DNA of 64,000 nt, taken from the NCBI RefSeq assembly GCF_963678635.1, contig NC_087062.1:31086833-31150832 (forward strand), given 5' to 3'. Origin of the DNA: Symsagittifera roscoffensis (Eukaryota > Xenacoelomorpha > Acoela > Convolutidae). Positions 1 through 11,700 of this stretch are shown one piece after another. Both the position numbers and the translations under genes were made by a program. How positions within the stretch are numbered: position 1 is the first letter of the stretch; each line of letters opens with the position of its first letter. Below the pieces are notes generated by a model. That model saw nothing but the letters and a program-made list of their open reading frames with translations. It searched no databases and was not told where the DNA came from.

Positions 1-32
1 AGATCCGAAATTATATGAATTTTTGATTTAAA

Positions 33-356
33 ATTGAATTAGAAATTATGCGAGCTTCATTTTTTAATCCGAATTTAGAGATGACATTTTTGAGATGAAG
101 TAGTGGTTGAGGAGATACCAACTCCACTAATAAAATTTCTGTTTGGTTTTTAGTATGACTGATTGCAAGTTTGATCCTGTTAATTGCTGCGTTTTTCCTT
201 AATAATGAAAAATGCAGCAATTAACAAGATCAATCTTGCAACCAATGATACTAAAACCAAAAAGACTAATATCTCATTAACCACTACTTAATCTCGAAAA
301 TGGCATCTCTAAGTTCGGATTAGAATATGAAGCTCGCATAATTTGCTACTCAATCT
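33..356. repeat. Fold-back (inverted-repeat) element
   Basis: The left arm (about 33-190) is the imperfect reverse complement of the right arm (about 211-356), separated by a short A/T spacer. For example AATTGCTGC near 182 pairs with GCAGCAATT near 213, and ATTATGCGAGCTTC near 47 pairs with GAAGCTCGCATAAT near 330. No coding capacity is visible; short ORFs here are products of the arms. It is probably a MITE-like or fold-back element. I could not find its target duplication. Confidence 0.75.
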
Positions 357-479
357 TCCTTCAAAAATAAAATCATGATGAAAGCTGATTGGAACTGAAA
401 TTTGTTAATAAAAATATAATACCCATAAACTAGTTTATTTTTAATACCTAGCTTTCCAATTTGTTTTCCATTTTAGTTT

Positions 480-900
480 TGCTTTATTTGGCTGGCTCAA
501 ACTTTTTAAGAATCGATGATCGAAGTTATTTTTTTTTAAAAAACTTGTTCTGACTAAAATTTGCTTTTTCGCGGTTTGACTTTTGATTTCTTTTTGAGTT
601 AACGGAAGGCAAACTCCTTTTGAACTGCAAAAGTGTAAAGGTCACGAAAAACGCGATTGATTTTTAATTTCAAAAGTGGAATTTAATTATCGAATTTCCC
701 AGCGAGTTTATTCAGTTTTCTCAAATTGGGATAATTTTATCAAAAAAATGTCAATGATAAATTTTTTTAGAAGTTCATAGAGCTTTAAAGGCATCTTTTT
801 CTCTTCGAAATTCGAAAATTGAAATTTAATCAAAAAAATAAGTCCTCGTTTTTTTTCTGTTCAGTTGCGTTCATTGACTCTTTTTCAACTGGCTGTTGGC
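480..900 (+). repeat. Dispersed repeat R1, copy 1
   Basis: First of five copies of an unclassified repeat of about 400 bp. Shared landmarks in order: AAGAGTCnATGAACGTAGT-like start, TTTCGCGGTTTGAC, GGCAAACTCC, AAGGTCACGAAAAACG, TTTCCCAGCGA, TTTTCTCAAATTGGG, AGAGCTTTAA, then TTGCGTTnATTGACTCTTTT followed by CTGTTGGC. It has no ORF and no obvious terminal inverted repeats. Other copies are near 4995, 6860 and 11288 (plus) and 57940 (minus). Confidence 0.7.
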
Positions 901-2589
901 AATGTTTTTGACTTTGCTGCTGTTTTGGCAACATTTGAGATTGAACTCTTTCTTTGAATCGAACTCACTCAAAAACCTGTTGACCGTAAATAGATACTGC
1001 GTGAACATTTTAACCTCGTAACTGTATGCGACAACGCAATCCTTTACACGTGTATGTTTTTTGTCCGTGGATTCCGCAAACTGTTCAGGGCTGTGCAGTT
1101 TTGTTCTGTGTTCCGCAACTTTTGCTGCTTGCGCAAGCTTTTTGAGCGCTAGTCTTCAGCCAGTTGTCTCTGGATTCCACAAGTAGCCTTCCTGTGGATT
1201 CCAAGACAGTTTTATCCGCCCTTGTTTATCGGCCAACGAATCCTGTTATAGTCTCAAAATACAGGTTAGCTTTGTTATGATCGCGATATGCCAAGCGATG
1301 CGTTAAAAGGGGTCAAACATTTAAAAGGGTTGAAAGTGGAGTTGGACTTTTTTACGGATAAAAAACGGTTTTCATTTTGTAGGGTCCATACTTAACAGAT
1401 GGCCCCTCCATTTCTGATCAGTAACATGACAAAATTGAGCATGAAATTGTCTGGAACATTGATATTGGCATAAAATTTAATTAATTTTATACAGACTGCA
1501 ACTTTATGCGTTTAAAATAATTCGGAGGGCTCGATTTTCTTGGGGGTAGCGTCTATGATTTGTGTTGCGGGTGATCCCGAGCCTTAAAAACTGCAGCGTC
1601 TGTTAAGACTGCCTCTTGTCTTAAATACGCTCTCTTGTCTGTGTCTCACTCTGGGGGAAAGGGTGGGGTAGAGTGGTGCTGAAGGGCGCCAGTCGGGAGA
1701 GATTGAGAACACTTAGCCATCCGGGAAAAATCCAATTTAAGAGCTTGTTCAACTCGTTACGGAGAACCGTTTTAGGGCAGATTTAGGATATGTTGCCTCA
1801 CCATCAAGCAAAGAGTACCGATTACTGCTTGCCTTAAATCGCCAATCTTTTAACTGCATGTCTGGAATCAGCCATACCTCCTTCGCTTTCAGAGGCCTGG
1901 GGGTGCTGAAATAGAGGGGGGAGGGAATGCGTAAGGACTGATAATGAAATCGATTGTCCCGCTGTTAGATTACGTACATAGTCTCAGTTTCTGGCGGGGA
2001 GTTGAGATAGAATATGAGAATAAAGGGCTTCAATGGGGTTAAATATTTTTAATTTTCCAGTCAGTGGCTAGTCTTGTTAGTGTCAAATGCACAGGAGAAA
2101 TGCGATATGCGAGCAATGATAAAGCGAACATTTCTGTGGGATCAAGATTATATTCATTTTGTTCTGACCCGATTCTGGCTTCATGCTCATCCCTACTAAT
2201 GATTTTTCCGGGCACAAATGAAAAGTTGTCAGCAAGATAGAAAGGCGCTGGAATATATATTATTAATTTGTTATGGCCCAGCGTCCGCGCTGTTATGGCC
2301 AAGTATCTTTGTTATGGCCGAGATAGGCCTGAAGCATGTCCCCTGAACATCCAATAAGACTGCAGAATTTGGATTCGGTCGAATGAAAGGTGACTTAACT
2401 TATCATCTCAAATGATAATTCAATTTAAAAATTTAGGATAGTACTTGTAATGTTTTACTTGTAATCATTTTCTACTTACTGAAAGTGCTGCGTTTAAAAG
2501 GGGCTTAGAATTAGAGTCCAATATACAAATTTTTAAACTAACAGAAGTACCTGTGTTTTTATTCTTCTTTAATTCGTTTCCTGTTTCAG
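901..2589. other. No recognisable gene; A+T-rich upstream DNA
   Basis: I see no convincing exon here. A small cluster of three GTTATGGCC(C/A/G) repeats lies at about 2271-2320. Earlier exons and the promoter of the stonin-like gene may lie here or beyond the left edge. Confidence 0.5.
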
Positions 2590-5500
2590 CAGCAGCAGTT
2601 GCACAATTCAACAACAGTCAAAGTCTAACAATGTAAGTCAATTTTAGCTATTCTATATTTGTCTGTTATTAGTGACTGTTGTATATCACTCAGCAATTTT
2701 GGTTTGTTGGTTGTGATTTTTTAATATTTTTTTCAGCAACACCACGGCGACTAGTCCCATGGCCACACATGAGTTTGACCCTTTTGCTAGTGAAAGTGCC
2801 CCGGTGACAACAGAAGTGAAGATGGGTGTAGAATCGGAAATGAAAAACCCCTTTTCAGACGCCTTCGCAACCGACTCTAGTCCCAATCTGGTGTCCTCTA
2901 CCAAAAACCCTTTCGCGGCGAACCCAACAGAAATCAAAAGTGCTACTGACGATTTATTTGCTAGTTTAGAAAACAGCGCAAATCCTCTCATTTTACCATC
3001 TCATGACGTCACCACAGCATCTGATGGGCAGAAAACCACGAGTGATCTGAATGGTATCTCGGACAAGCTTCTGATGATCACGGAACCCAACGATCCTCTA
3101 CTGCAGAGCGACCCCTTAATGGACAGTGCTGCTCCATTGGTATTTTCTCAAACAAATGTCAACAAACAATCAATAACTTCAGGCCAATCAGCTGCCTCCA
3201 ATGTAACAGCAGTCCATCTGTCTAACAATCCCTTCGTCAATAACTCACAGTCACCTGTTGCTGCCGCTACGATCTCTCTGCCTGCTCCAGTTATAACAGA
3301 TCCCACATGTAGCGAAGACTTCCCAGAACAGTGGTCGTTCATGCTTCGATTTCCGACAGAGAAACAGCTCGGAAAATCGAGACGGTGGATGAATGTTGAA
3401 ATCAAGTTCGACCGCGAAAACAGCTTGCTCAAAATTTTCGATAAAACACGAGGAACAGAGATTTCATGGGAGGAGATTTTGGTCTCGAATCGATTGTTCA
3501 TTCACAAAATAAGTCGACAGAAGTACGACGACAAAGGCAAAGTGCATACCCTTAAACTGGTAGAGACGAATTACAGAAGGCGGAACCAATTTGACAAGAT
3601 TGTAGCCACCACCATTTTTCAACAGCCTCTGCAGAGCAGATACATAGCAGAGCACAGAGTCAGAGCGAAGTTGGGAACAACAGACTTCAAAGTACTGGAT
3701 CTGTTTGTGAAGTTGTTTGACCAGTATCAGTTCCAGAACCACACTGTGAAGCACCTGCAACAGGGCTGCTACTGGTCACACCCCGAAATACACATGGAAC
3801 TGGTGGACATATGCACTGGATTCATCGACACCAAGGTAAGCAGAAACCATTCGCGGATAGAGTAGATGCTGTCACGTATTACTTCGGTTTGAATCCATGC
3901 AATATATTTTCTCTTGAGTCCTGACAAAATTTCTCACCCATATTTAACCTGAATTGACCGAATAGGTTTTTTCATCCTCTTTTTTTCATACATTTCGTTC
4001 CATTTACGTATATTTTAACTTCTCTGAAATGTACTTAATTTCTCTGAAATGTACGTCATTTGTGGTTTTTTTTATTCAGTCGTAGAAAATTGATGTCGCT
4101 CCAAGTTTAAAGTAATCGATGTCAAATTGAATTTCCAGGAGAAGGATCTAAGCGTTAATTGAATTGTCGTTGAAATTAGGAGATAGAGGTGTAAAATCTT
4201 TTAAAAAAATTTCAGGGAGATGTGACTGAAGAAAGTATCAGCACCAGTCTTTTCTGCCTCTCGTTCTTCGTGAAGAGTCCCGAAGTGACCATCGGAATTA
4301 ACGACGAGCGAGTGAAGGGAGTCGAAGTGGTGCGCAGGTCAGACATACTACCGATGAAGACAGACGCCTGGATCAAATTTGATGACGTTCAGTTCCACCA
4401 CTCGGTCGACAAAAAACTCTACCTGGACCAGAGTACAATAGTGTTCCAGCCTTTGGACGCATGCAAATACAAATTGGCTGAGTTCAAGGTCAGGCAGCAT
4501 TTTTACAAAGACATCCCGATGCGACCTTTGATCACGTGTGAGCAAAAAGGAGGCGTGTTCAAGTTGGAAGCCGAGCTGTTTCTGCCTTCGATCCAGAAAA
4601 TTGATTTTAAGTTCGACGCTGAAATGCGACGATGTGAGAACATTGTGCTAGTGGTTCCAGTGCCTGAACAGTGGATTGGTTTGCTGAGATACGATCGCCC
4701 GTTGTTAGGGGAGGGATCGGTTAAGGCGGCCAAGAGGAGGACTGGCTACGTGTCCAAGACGAAAGTGCATGGAGTTAAGATCCAGGTGACCGCAGGAGTT
4801 GCAAAATACGAGCACTCATACAAAGCCATCGTGTGGAGGATAAACAGATTGCCTGGCAAGACCTCTGGTTAGCACCGCCTTATTTGCTTTTACTGCTATG
4901 TAAAACAAATATATATATATAAAATGAAATTCAGAAGTTTTTCTGGGAACAGCCTTTGACTATCTGATGCTTATTTGGACTATCGACTCAATTTTAATTA
5001 TTAAGAGTCATGAACGTAGTGAATACTCTTTTATAGGTCTTGGTGATTCTTGAAATTGCTGAAATTTTTCACGCTAACGGTTGGTTTTTCGCGGTTTGAC
5101 TTTTTGATTTATCTTTAAGTTCACTTCATTTCTTTTGTTGAAAAAAGGTGAACTCCACTATCGGACAGCAAAACTCTTAAAGTCACAAAAAGTTCATGAT
5201 TGTCTTCTAGTTTCGAAAGTGGAATTTAATTTTCAGATTTCCCAGCGAAATAAAAAGTTTACTTATTGATCAAATTTTCTCAAATTGGGTAAGTTTTATC
5301 AAAAAATTGTCTATCATAAATTGTTCTTGAAATTCTAAGAGCTTTAAGGCCATCTATCGTTTTGATATTGAAAGATGAAGTTTTTTTTCATTTCATTGCG
5401 TTAATGACTCTTTGCAACTGTCTGTTGGCTATATTTAAATCGAGAAAATTAAATAATGGAGCACTTAGTTACAGTCTACTTCATTTATGGGGTTTGTTGT

Positions 5501-5927
5501 AGTGACGTATGAGTCTAATCAGTGGAGGACCTAGAATTTTTTCAAGGGGATGGTTTTGTTGACCTTTTTTAGGGTTTTCCGAGCAGTCCGCCTCTGATAC
5601 TAATTGTGATTTCCTGTTTAAGTGAGTATCTGTTCGTACAAGCTATTTGTGCAACTCATCTCCCCCGGCGGGGCTCTGTCTCTGGTGAAGTTTGACAGTG
5701 GGGCGGAGGCGGAACTGAGTTACAGCATGGGATGGAGTGTGGCTTCTGGGGCTGTGTTGAGGAGCATGGCGGTGACTAATCTGCCGGTGGAACCACTACG
5801 CGCAGTTGAGAACAAGGCCAACTTCCATTATACAGTTCAAATTCTACACAAATCAGACGATAACAACACAGCAGAGCAAAACACGGAGAAGAACAACAGT
5901 CGATTGCAGAATGAAACTGAAGCATAG
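2590..5927 (+). CDS. Stonin / stoned-B-like endocytic adaptor, 3' exons
   Basis: Sorting adaptor of the stonin family, which links AP-2 and synaptotagmin-type cargo in clathrin endocytosis. Exons on consistent phases: 2590-2632, 2737-3835, 4216-4867, 5623-5927 (stop TAG), all with GT-AG introns; 698 codons are open from 2592. The ATG at 2759 would give 677 residues. Counting from it, residues 1-180 are low-complexity with NPF motifs (KNPFSDAF, KNPFAANP, NNPFVNN), known EH-domain ligands. Residues about 185-320 form the stonin homology domain (EQWSFMLRFP onward), and about 320-676 the mu-homology domain, ending in the last exon. Human stonins are 735-905 residues and fly stoned B is longer, so N-terminal exons may be missing; the 43-nt first exon reads open in the right phase with no Met. 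The reading frame continues past 4867 to a stop at 4870, showing that the intron must be removed. Whether it is closer to stonin-1, stonin-2 or stoned B cannot be settled by eye. Confidence 0.88.
4995..5435 (+). repeat. Dispersed repeat R1, copy 2 (in intron)
   Basis: Lies in the last intron of the stonin-like gene. It carries the same landmarks as copy 1, including TTTCGCGGTTTGAC at about 5089 and TTTCCCAGCGA near 5239. It ends at TGACTCTTTGCAACTGTCTG followed by TTGGCTAT. Confidence 0.7.
5520..5596. mobile_element. 77-bp hAT-like mini-MITE (R3)
   Basis: It begins CAGTGGAGGACCTAG and ends CAGTCCGCCTCTG, so the ends are inverted CAG(T/A)GG... versus the reverse complement CAGAGGCGGAC. Flanks AGTCTAAT (5512-5519) and ATACTAAT (5597-5604) agree at 6 of 8 positions, fitting an aged 8-bp hAT target duplication. 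It ends 26 bp before exon 5623 of the stonin-like gene. Confidence 0.5.
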
Positions 5928-6530
5928 TTGAGCCATGCTAGTAACAAGAGAAAGACTCTGAAATCAGTTGCAGTTGTAGTTGAAAATCAACTCTAATTTA
6001 TAAATGTGATGTAGTGCAAATGCCACTTAGTGAGCTTAATCGAAACAGACTCAGTCCAATTTCCCATTCAGTATCTCTAGTCTCTTTCTCTCCTGTTATC
6101 CTGGGCCTAGTTGCTCCAACCACATAAAGATATGAAGATTTGACGAGGTACCATAACCGTGTGCGGGAGAACTTCTTCCAGAGAAGAATTAAAATTGTTG
6201 ACTCTTCTAAAAAACAACTCTTCTGAATCTCGCCGCAGATCGAACACAGACCCTAATAGTTTTACTTGGTGACTAGACTACTCAAGAAGCTTTTATAGAA
6301 GGGAAACATAGTTAGTTTTGAAGGACGGGCTAAAGTAATCTTCCGCCAGATTTTGCTGTTTGATCTTCCGCAAGATTTTGCTGTTGGTGTTATCTTTGTC
6401 TGATTTACTACTTGATACGCCACCTATCCTCGTCAGTGACCACCATCTGCCATTGAAAGCTTGTAAACCTTTTTTTCCCTTCTTATGCTAATAATATATA
6501 TGTTTCAATAAACAATTTTACTCTTAAATG
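5928..6530 (+). other. 3' UTR of the stonin-like gene
   Basis: Non-coding sequence from the TAG at 5925-5927 to a poly(A) signal AATAAA at 6507-6512. No other convincing signal lies between. The exact cleavage site is inferred. Confidence 0.6.
6507..6512 (+). promoter_or_regulatory. Poly(A) signal of the stonin-like gene
   Basis: Canonical AATAAA about 580 bp after the stop codon, followed by T-rich sequence. Confidence 0.6.
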
Positions 6531-6859
6531 CAGTTGAACTTAAATATTCAAATGGTCATAAATTCATTTGATTTGGTGTACACCATATTCTTAAATTAGA
6601 ATTAACTTTCAGTTACTTTAAAATCAGTATAATCAATCAGTTAGATGTATATAGCCGATTAAGTTAAACTTCTATCTTTTACACTGATTGTGCAATCGCT
6701 TCAATTCAAATCAATTATTGAAATAATTATCTGTAGCAGGAATGAATTAAAATTTTATTTACACAGTTTTCAGACACAAATATGGTTAAAATCTGCCTTT
6801 AAAATGAATTTTTCTCTAGAGAAGTTTTTACTGTGCAAATCACAGTTTCTGAAAGAGTG

Positions 6860-7590
6860 TTTTAAGAGCAATGAACGTAGTGAGTACTCTTATGTAGTTC
6901 TTGCAGGAAAAAGTCTTCACGTCCACGCTCATGTTCAAGCTCTGTTTTGATTTGTGGCGGTTTTGACATGTGATATCTTTTTAAATTGAGTGCATTTCTA
7001 TTGTCAAAAAGAAGGCAAACTCCACTATCGAACAGCACAATTGTAAAGGTCACGAAAAACGTAATCAACATCTAATTTCGAAAACGGAAATTATCAGATT
7101 TCCCAGCGAAAAAAAACTTTGCCTATTGATCTAGTTTTCTCAAATTAGGTTAGTTTTAACAAAAAAGTGTACATCATTATTTTTATACACATTCAAAGAG
7201 CTTTAAGGCTATCTATTTTTTTCGAAATTGAAAAGATGAAAATTTTTGGGTACTACTTGCTTGGTCCCTCAAAATTGCTGTGGCCCCTAATAAAAACCGA
7301 GGTACAGTATGTAACTAATTCTAACAGTAAGCATTTTTATTTCTCTCTATTGCTGTCTAAATAGGCCTAATTAGTCAAGCGGGTACGAATCCGGATACCA
7401 TCCCTAAGGCGTAGGTTCAAATCTCGTGCTGGCTATTCTTTTCAGAAAACAGGCGTGACCAATCTTCGAAACTAGTTTTGTCACGGGACCAAACAAGTAA
7501 ACTAGTACCGATTTTTGAAAAAACGAGCCGTTTTTTTTTCAGTTTCCTTGCGTTGATCACTCTTTTCTAACTGTCAGTTGGCTATGTTCA
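6860..7590 (+). repeat. Dispersed repeat R1, copy 3, split by an insertion
   Basis: The R1 landmarks run from AAGAGCAATGAACGTAGTGA (6867) to AGAGCTTTAAGGCTATCT (about 7197) and resume at CCTTGCGTTGATCACTC (about 7546), ending CTGTCAGTTGGCTATG near 7586. About 290 bp in the middle (roughly 7240-7530) is absent from the other copies, so it is a nested insertion. Confidence 0.65.
7240..7530 (+). mobile_element. Probable SINE-like insertion with tRNA-like core
   Basis: This segment interrupts R1 copy 3. It holds a box-A-like TTAGTCAAGCGGG at about 7370 and a box-B-like GGTTCAAATCTC at about 7413, with the spacing of a tRNA-derived RNA polymerase III promoter. The predicted T stem is poor, so it is not a functional tRNA. 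A possible 7-bp flank ATTTTTG occurs on both sides. The tRNA-like part is not at the 5' end, so SINE identity is tentative. Confidence 0.4.
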
Positions 7591-8316
7591 TACCTTCTCG
7601 AAGATATCGATATCTAGAGCTCAATATTGAGAAAATTAACTCTGAAAAACTTACCATTTCTGACTAGTTTATGAATACTATTTTCCAGGTTTTTATTAAA
7701 GCGTTAGGAGACGCCGCAAACTGTGTCACTCTATATACTTAGCGGCTCATTTTGCAACCCAAAAAAAATTTTTAGTCAATTTAAATGGCATTCTGAGGAG
7801 TCATAGAGAGTTTCCATAAGAGCGCAAATTAAAGCAACACTGCTCGATAGTGACCTAGTCTTGTCTTCTCTTTTCTAATCATTTATATTGCTCCGGCTTT
7901 CAAAGAGTATGACGGAATATTTATGCTTGGAGCAGTTTTTTATTCAGACCAGGTTTGGCATTTAAATGAGCGTTTTGGACGGAAAATATACACTACCATC
8001 TGAAAGATATGATGGCCTGTGATCTATGATGACCTGTCATTAATTTTTGGGAAGTTATGCGGGTTTAAAAACGTCAATTTCGATTAATTCCACTTTTGTA
8101 TTAGCGCGTAGAAAATTCGGCGAATAAACCATTCCAAATTGAATGGCGCCTAGCTAATTGATCGCAATAATGTGTTAGCTAAATACATTACTTTGTATCT
8201 TGGCGTGAAGGGAATGTTACGGTTTTTTTTCATTGTTCACTTTTTAACCAAATATTATTTGAGGCAATCTCAAAAGCAAAGTTTCTTCGCACTGAGACAA
8301 AAAATTTTTCATTTAT
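7591..8316. other. No recognisable feature
   Basis: A+T-rich intergenic DNA. I saw no ORF with protein-like sequence and no repeat termini. Confidence 0.5.
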
Positions 8317-8782
8317 TGTTCCGACTTTCGATGAAAACGGAATATTTTTATTTAGTGGTTTTTTATACAATCAATTTTCGGTGATCGAAATAATAACTTT
8401 CTAGCAAAAATTTCGTATAGCTTATTGAAGATATCAATTTCCTGAAATCAAATGTAAAAAGATAATTTACCTCCAAATATGTTTTATTGTTTGAAAATTG
8501 CAAATTTGGCCTGTTTCTGGGCTAAGCTTTACGAGCTTTGGATAATTTATTCATAATGCCCAGAGCGTAACGCGATTTATTTATGCGCGGCGATTTATCC
8601 AAATTGAATTGAGGCTAGCTTATCAGTCCATTTCGTACGACTCAAAATTTTACACTTGATCTTCAATATTGTCCAAAATATGTAGGTTTTCAATATTTTG
8701 TTTTCCCAAAAAGTCTGAGATATGGATTATGTGACAGTCGGATCATTCAGGGCTTTGCGCTGCAGTACGAGCAATCTTGTTT
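8317..8782 (-). mobile_element. R2 element (two-hairpin MITE), copy 1
   Basis: Plus-strand start TGTTCCGACTTTCG and end CAGGGC(T)TTGCGCTGCAGTACG then AGCAATCTTGTTT: the reverse orientation of the R2 family described at 32837. The interior is diverged but keeps the GTAACGCGATTTATTTATGC segment. No coding capacity. Confidence 0.65.
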
Positions 8783-8849
8783 CTTTTTGTAAATTCAATA
8801 GCATTTCCCTCTACTCTTGCTTATCCTTCTGGCGGATTGCTGTCAGTGT

Positions 8850-9033
8850 TCAGGCAACCGCGTATTCATACTCGTCAGTAAGCAGACAATCATTATATTA
8901 ACCAATCAGAATAGAGATGAGCAAGTAAACTTGGGAAATAAATAATTATTGAAAAATAATTTCTTCCTTGCCTCAATTGGTTAATATATTATTTGTTTGC
9001 TGACTGACAAGCATGGATACGCGGTTGTCGAAA
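8850..9033. repeat. Fold-back element, about 185 bp
   Basis: GGCAACCGCGTATTCATACT at about 8852 pairs with the reverse complement of the right end (GGATACGCGGTTGTC, about 9014-9029). The arms run about 55 bp inward to ATTAACCAAT / ATTGGTTAAT, with roughly 60 bp of A/T-rich loop. It is non-coding and MITE-like. Confidence 0.65.
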
Positions 9034-9309
9034 TACTGATGCGTAACCCCTACTGATCGTGTGGTTTTTTTTCATGAAAACTTTTTATTTTCACATTTTT
9101 TGCCATACTGCTTTTTGCAACACGCTTTCCACGTTCATATTTTAAACGAAGCTCAATCACTTCAAAGCAAGCTCACAGTCAATAGATTATAAGGGTGTTA
9201 TGCTGAAAGATCCAAAAAAGAATTATACCAAATCCATTCAAACTCCTAAAGTTGAACATTGTCTGCCATATTTTGAACAAATTGAACCAATCATCCGAGA
9301 ATACATTGA

Positions 9310-9770
9310 AACAAGACTGCTGGTATCATGGCAAAGCCCTGAATGTTCCGACTGCCTAAAAACTGGTCTCGAACAATTTTTGCTTAATGAATTATTGACC
9401 AAAAATGATAATTATGAATTTTAAGCTAAATATTAAGAACTGTGCATGGATATAATAAGACCAGTTAGCCTGCCTTGAATTTGGAACGATTTTGTAGTGC
9501 AGGATAATTCACTACGCGTAAATAATTCGCGCTAATTATCAGCATCAAAGTAGCACAGTGCTCTTATTTTCACGTTAGTATATTAGATAGCGTTTCACAG
9601 AAATTTTTAAGTCAGGATTGTCTAGTCGCTAGCGCGACCCTTCTGGAATCACGAAGATCCATGGATTGATCCCCCGAGGGAAATATTTTTGAGAAATATT
9701 TTTGAGAAGTCCGAATAAAAAACCACCCCGAGCATATACATTCCCCAACTTTCTTCGAAAGTCGGAACAA
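9310..9770 (+). mobile_element. R2 element, copy 2
   Basis: Starts AACAAGACTGCTGGTATCAT followed by GGCAAAGCCCTGAATGTTCC and ends CTTCGAAAGTCGGAACAA, matching both R2 termini. The ORF reading across its left end is a by-product of the repeat, not a gene. Confidence 0.7.
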
Positions 9771-9900
9771 TAAACACTTTAATTTTTGTCTATTTCTAGT
9801 AGAAGTTAAATTACATACTAGAGCAAGAAACGTGAAGCAAATTATTTGTTCATAGTTACGAAATAATCGTCAGTACAGAAAATCTTGTCAACTTTTTCAT

Positions 9901-10453
9901 CTTCTTGAAATGTTAATTAAAATGACTGACCATCTTGCTTGATCTCGATTGGCTGAGATTAGACAATCCGATTTAACAGCATCAGTTTAAGCATATAGGA
10001 ATATTGGTTTTAGGCCGCTGATAAAATAAATCCGGTATCATGTTAAAGCTCAGGTGCGAGTTTAGGAGTGCAGATGGGGGTTGCAGAGGCCCCCTTAGCC
10101 CCTCTGGGATCGACCAAGTTTCAATGAAAGGTCTTTTTTTAAAGCATATGCTGAATCCTTTTTTTGACTGATATCTTTTATTTCCCTTTAGCAAAAAGAG
10201 GAAGTTCGTTATTAGGCGCAAAATTCGCTTATGCTGATTCATTGAATTAGTTCTTGATTGGAGTGGCAATTGTAATTGAGATAAGTTGAAGAGATACCTG
10301 TCAATCATTTATTTTTTAGGGTCTTTGCAACTAAACGGCCCAAAATCATATATTGAACTCAATGAAATGTAGTTGAGTCTGATTGGCTAATATTAGCTAA
10401 GAAAATTAATTCGAGCAACATGGTCAGATCAGAAAATCGAATTAACATTTCAA
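9901..10453. repeat. Possible element with about 60-bp inverted ends
   Basis: CTTGAAATGTTAATT at 9904-9918 is repeated inverted at about 10438-10453 (AATTAACATTTCAAG). The similarity continues inward in both arms through TGACCATnTTGCT and GATTGGCT. The middle (9970-10380) has no recognisable coding content. Confidence 0.45.
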
Positions 10454-11287
10454 GCAGACGATATTGGTGATTTTTTTTCTTTAAAAATGAATGGCAATCA
10501 GTAATATATGGTTCACGTATTTCATTTAAATTCTATTTTAATGAACCCCATATTAAAGTATTGAATTAAGCTTTTGCTTTGAAGATTGATTTGAGCTGAT
10601 CAAAATATAGGACTCAGTATTCTAAATCAAAATATTTTGGTATAGTTCTTCGTTTTTAACCGTTTCGTGCATTTAACTCATTTTTTCTAAACGCAAAGCA
10701 CTTTCGATGCAATTATCTATTGAATATAATGAGGTAGTGCTCACCAAAAAACGACGATGTGTCTGATAATTGTTTTCGAATTAAAGCATAAAAAATGCAT
10801 TTTTGAAGCATTTTCTCCATTTTTTTGCCAATTAAAGAAGATATTTTAAAATGACCATTTTTGCGTACTCATTGGAAAGTTTTTATCTTCCATAAAATTA
10901 ATTGAATTGGAACTGAAATAAAATGACTTGGAGTACTACCAGATTTTGGAAATATCTTGTTTTCTTTCGAGATAATAATTGTTAAGGCCAGTTTCACCAG
11001 CTGAGTCAAAGTATTGTACCGCATGTGCAATGTAAACCTACCAATCATCGAGCAAAAAGCTGCACCTGATGAAAAGATTCAGACAAAGTAGTTTCCTGGC
11101 ATGATCTCTGTGAATCAGCCAAAATGCATGTTTCAAATCAATTTCAGAAAAGAAATATATGATGTTGTTTCGACCACTCTCTAAAGAAAGGAGGGGAATT
11201 CTGGGGTAGAGTGGGTTTTTTGGAAAATATTTCAAGTTCAGAGAGGAAAGCTCTCATTGGATAATTGAAGTTTTTCTAGTTGTAATT
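10454..11287. other. No recognisable feature
   Basis: A+T-rich DNA without a convincing ORF, RNA gene or repeat boundary. Confidence 0.5.
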
Positions 11288-11700
11288 AAAGCTTTTTAAG
11301 AGTCGATGAACGTAGTTCAGATTCTTATGTAGGTCGTGATGAGTTTTTTTTTTTTGTTTTTTTTCAGGAAAAGTCTTAACATTTGTACTTGCTCAAACTT
11401 AGTTTTTCGCAATTTCGAACATGAAAACTCCACTATCGAACTGTGAAAGCGTAAAAGTCAAGAAAAACGTGTTCTATTTTTAGTCCCGCATTTAATTTTC
11501 AGATTTTCCAGCGGAAAAAAATCATATTGATTCAGTTTTCTCAAATTGGGTTAGTGTTTTCTAAAAAGTGTAAATTGTTTTAGAAACTCAGAGCTTTAAG
11601 GGTCTATTTTTTTTCTTGAATTTCAAAAACTGCAATTTCAAGGCAGTATTTTTTCTGTATACTTGCGTTGATTGACTCTTTTTTGTTGTCTATGTTTAAG
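11288..11700 (+). repeat. Dispersed repeat R1, copy 4
   Basis: Begins AGCTTTTTAAGAGTCGATGA followed by ACGTAGT. It keeps AACTCCACTATCGAACTG, TTTTCCAGCGGAAAAAA, TTTTCTCAAATTGGG and AGAGCTTTAAGG, ending near TTGCGTTGATTGACTC (11664). It is more diverged than copies 2 and 3. Confidence 0.65.

Noticed and set aside
7367-7440. Functional tRNA gene
   Set aside because: The T stem is mismatched and no acceptor pairing could be found.
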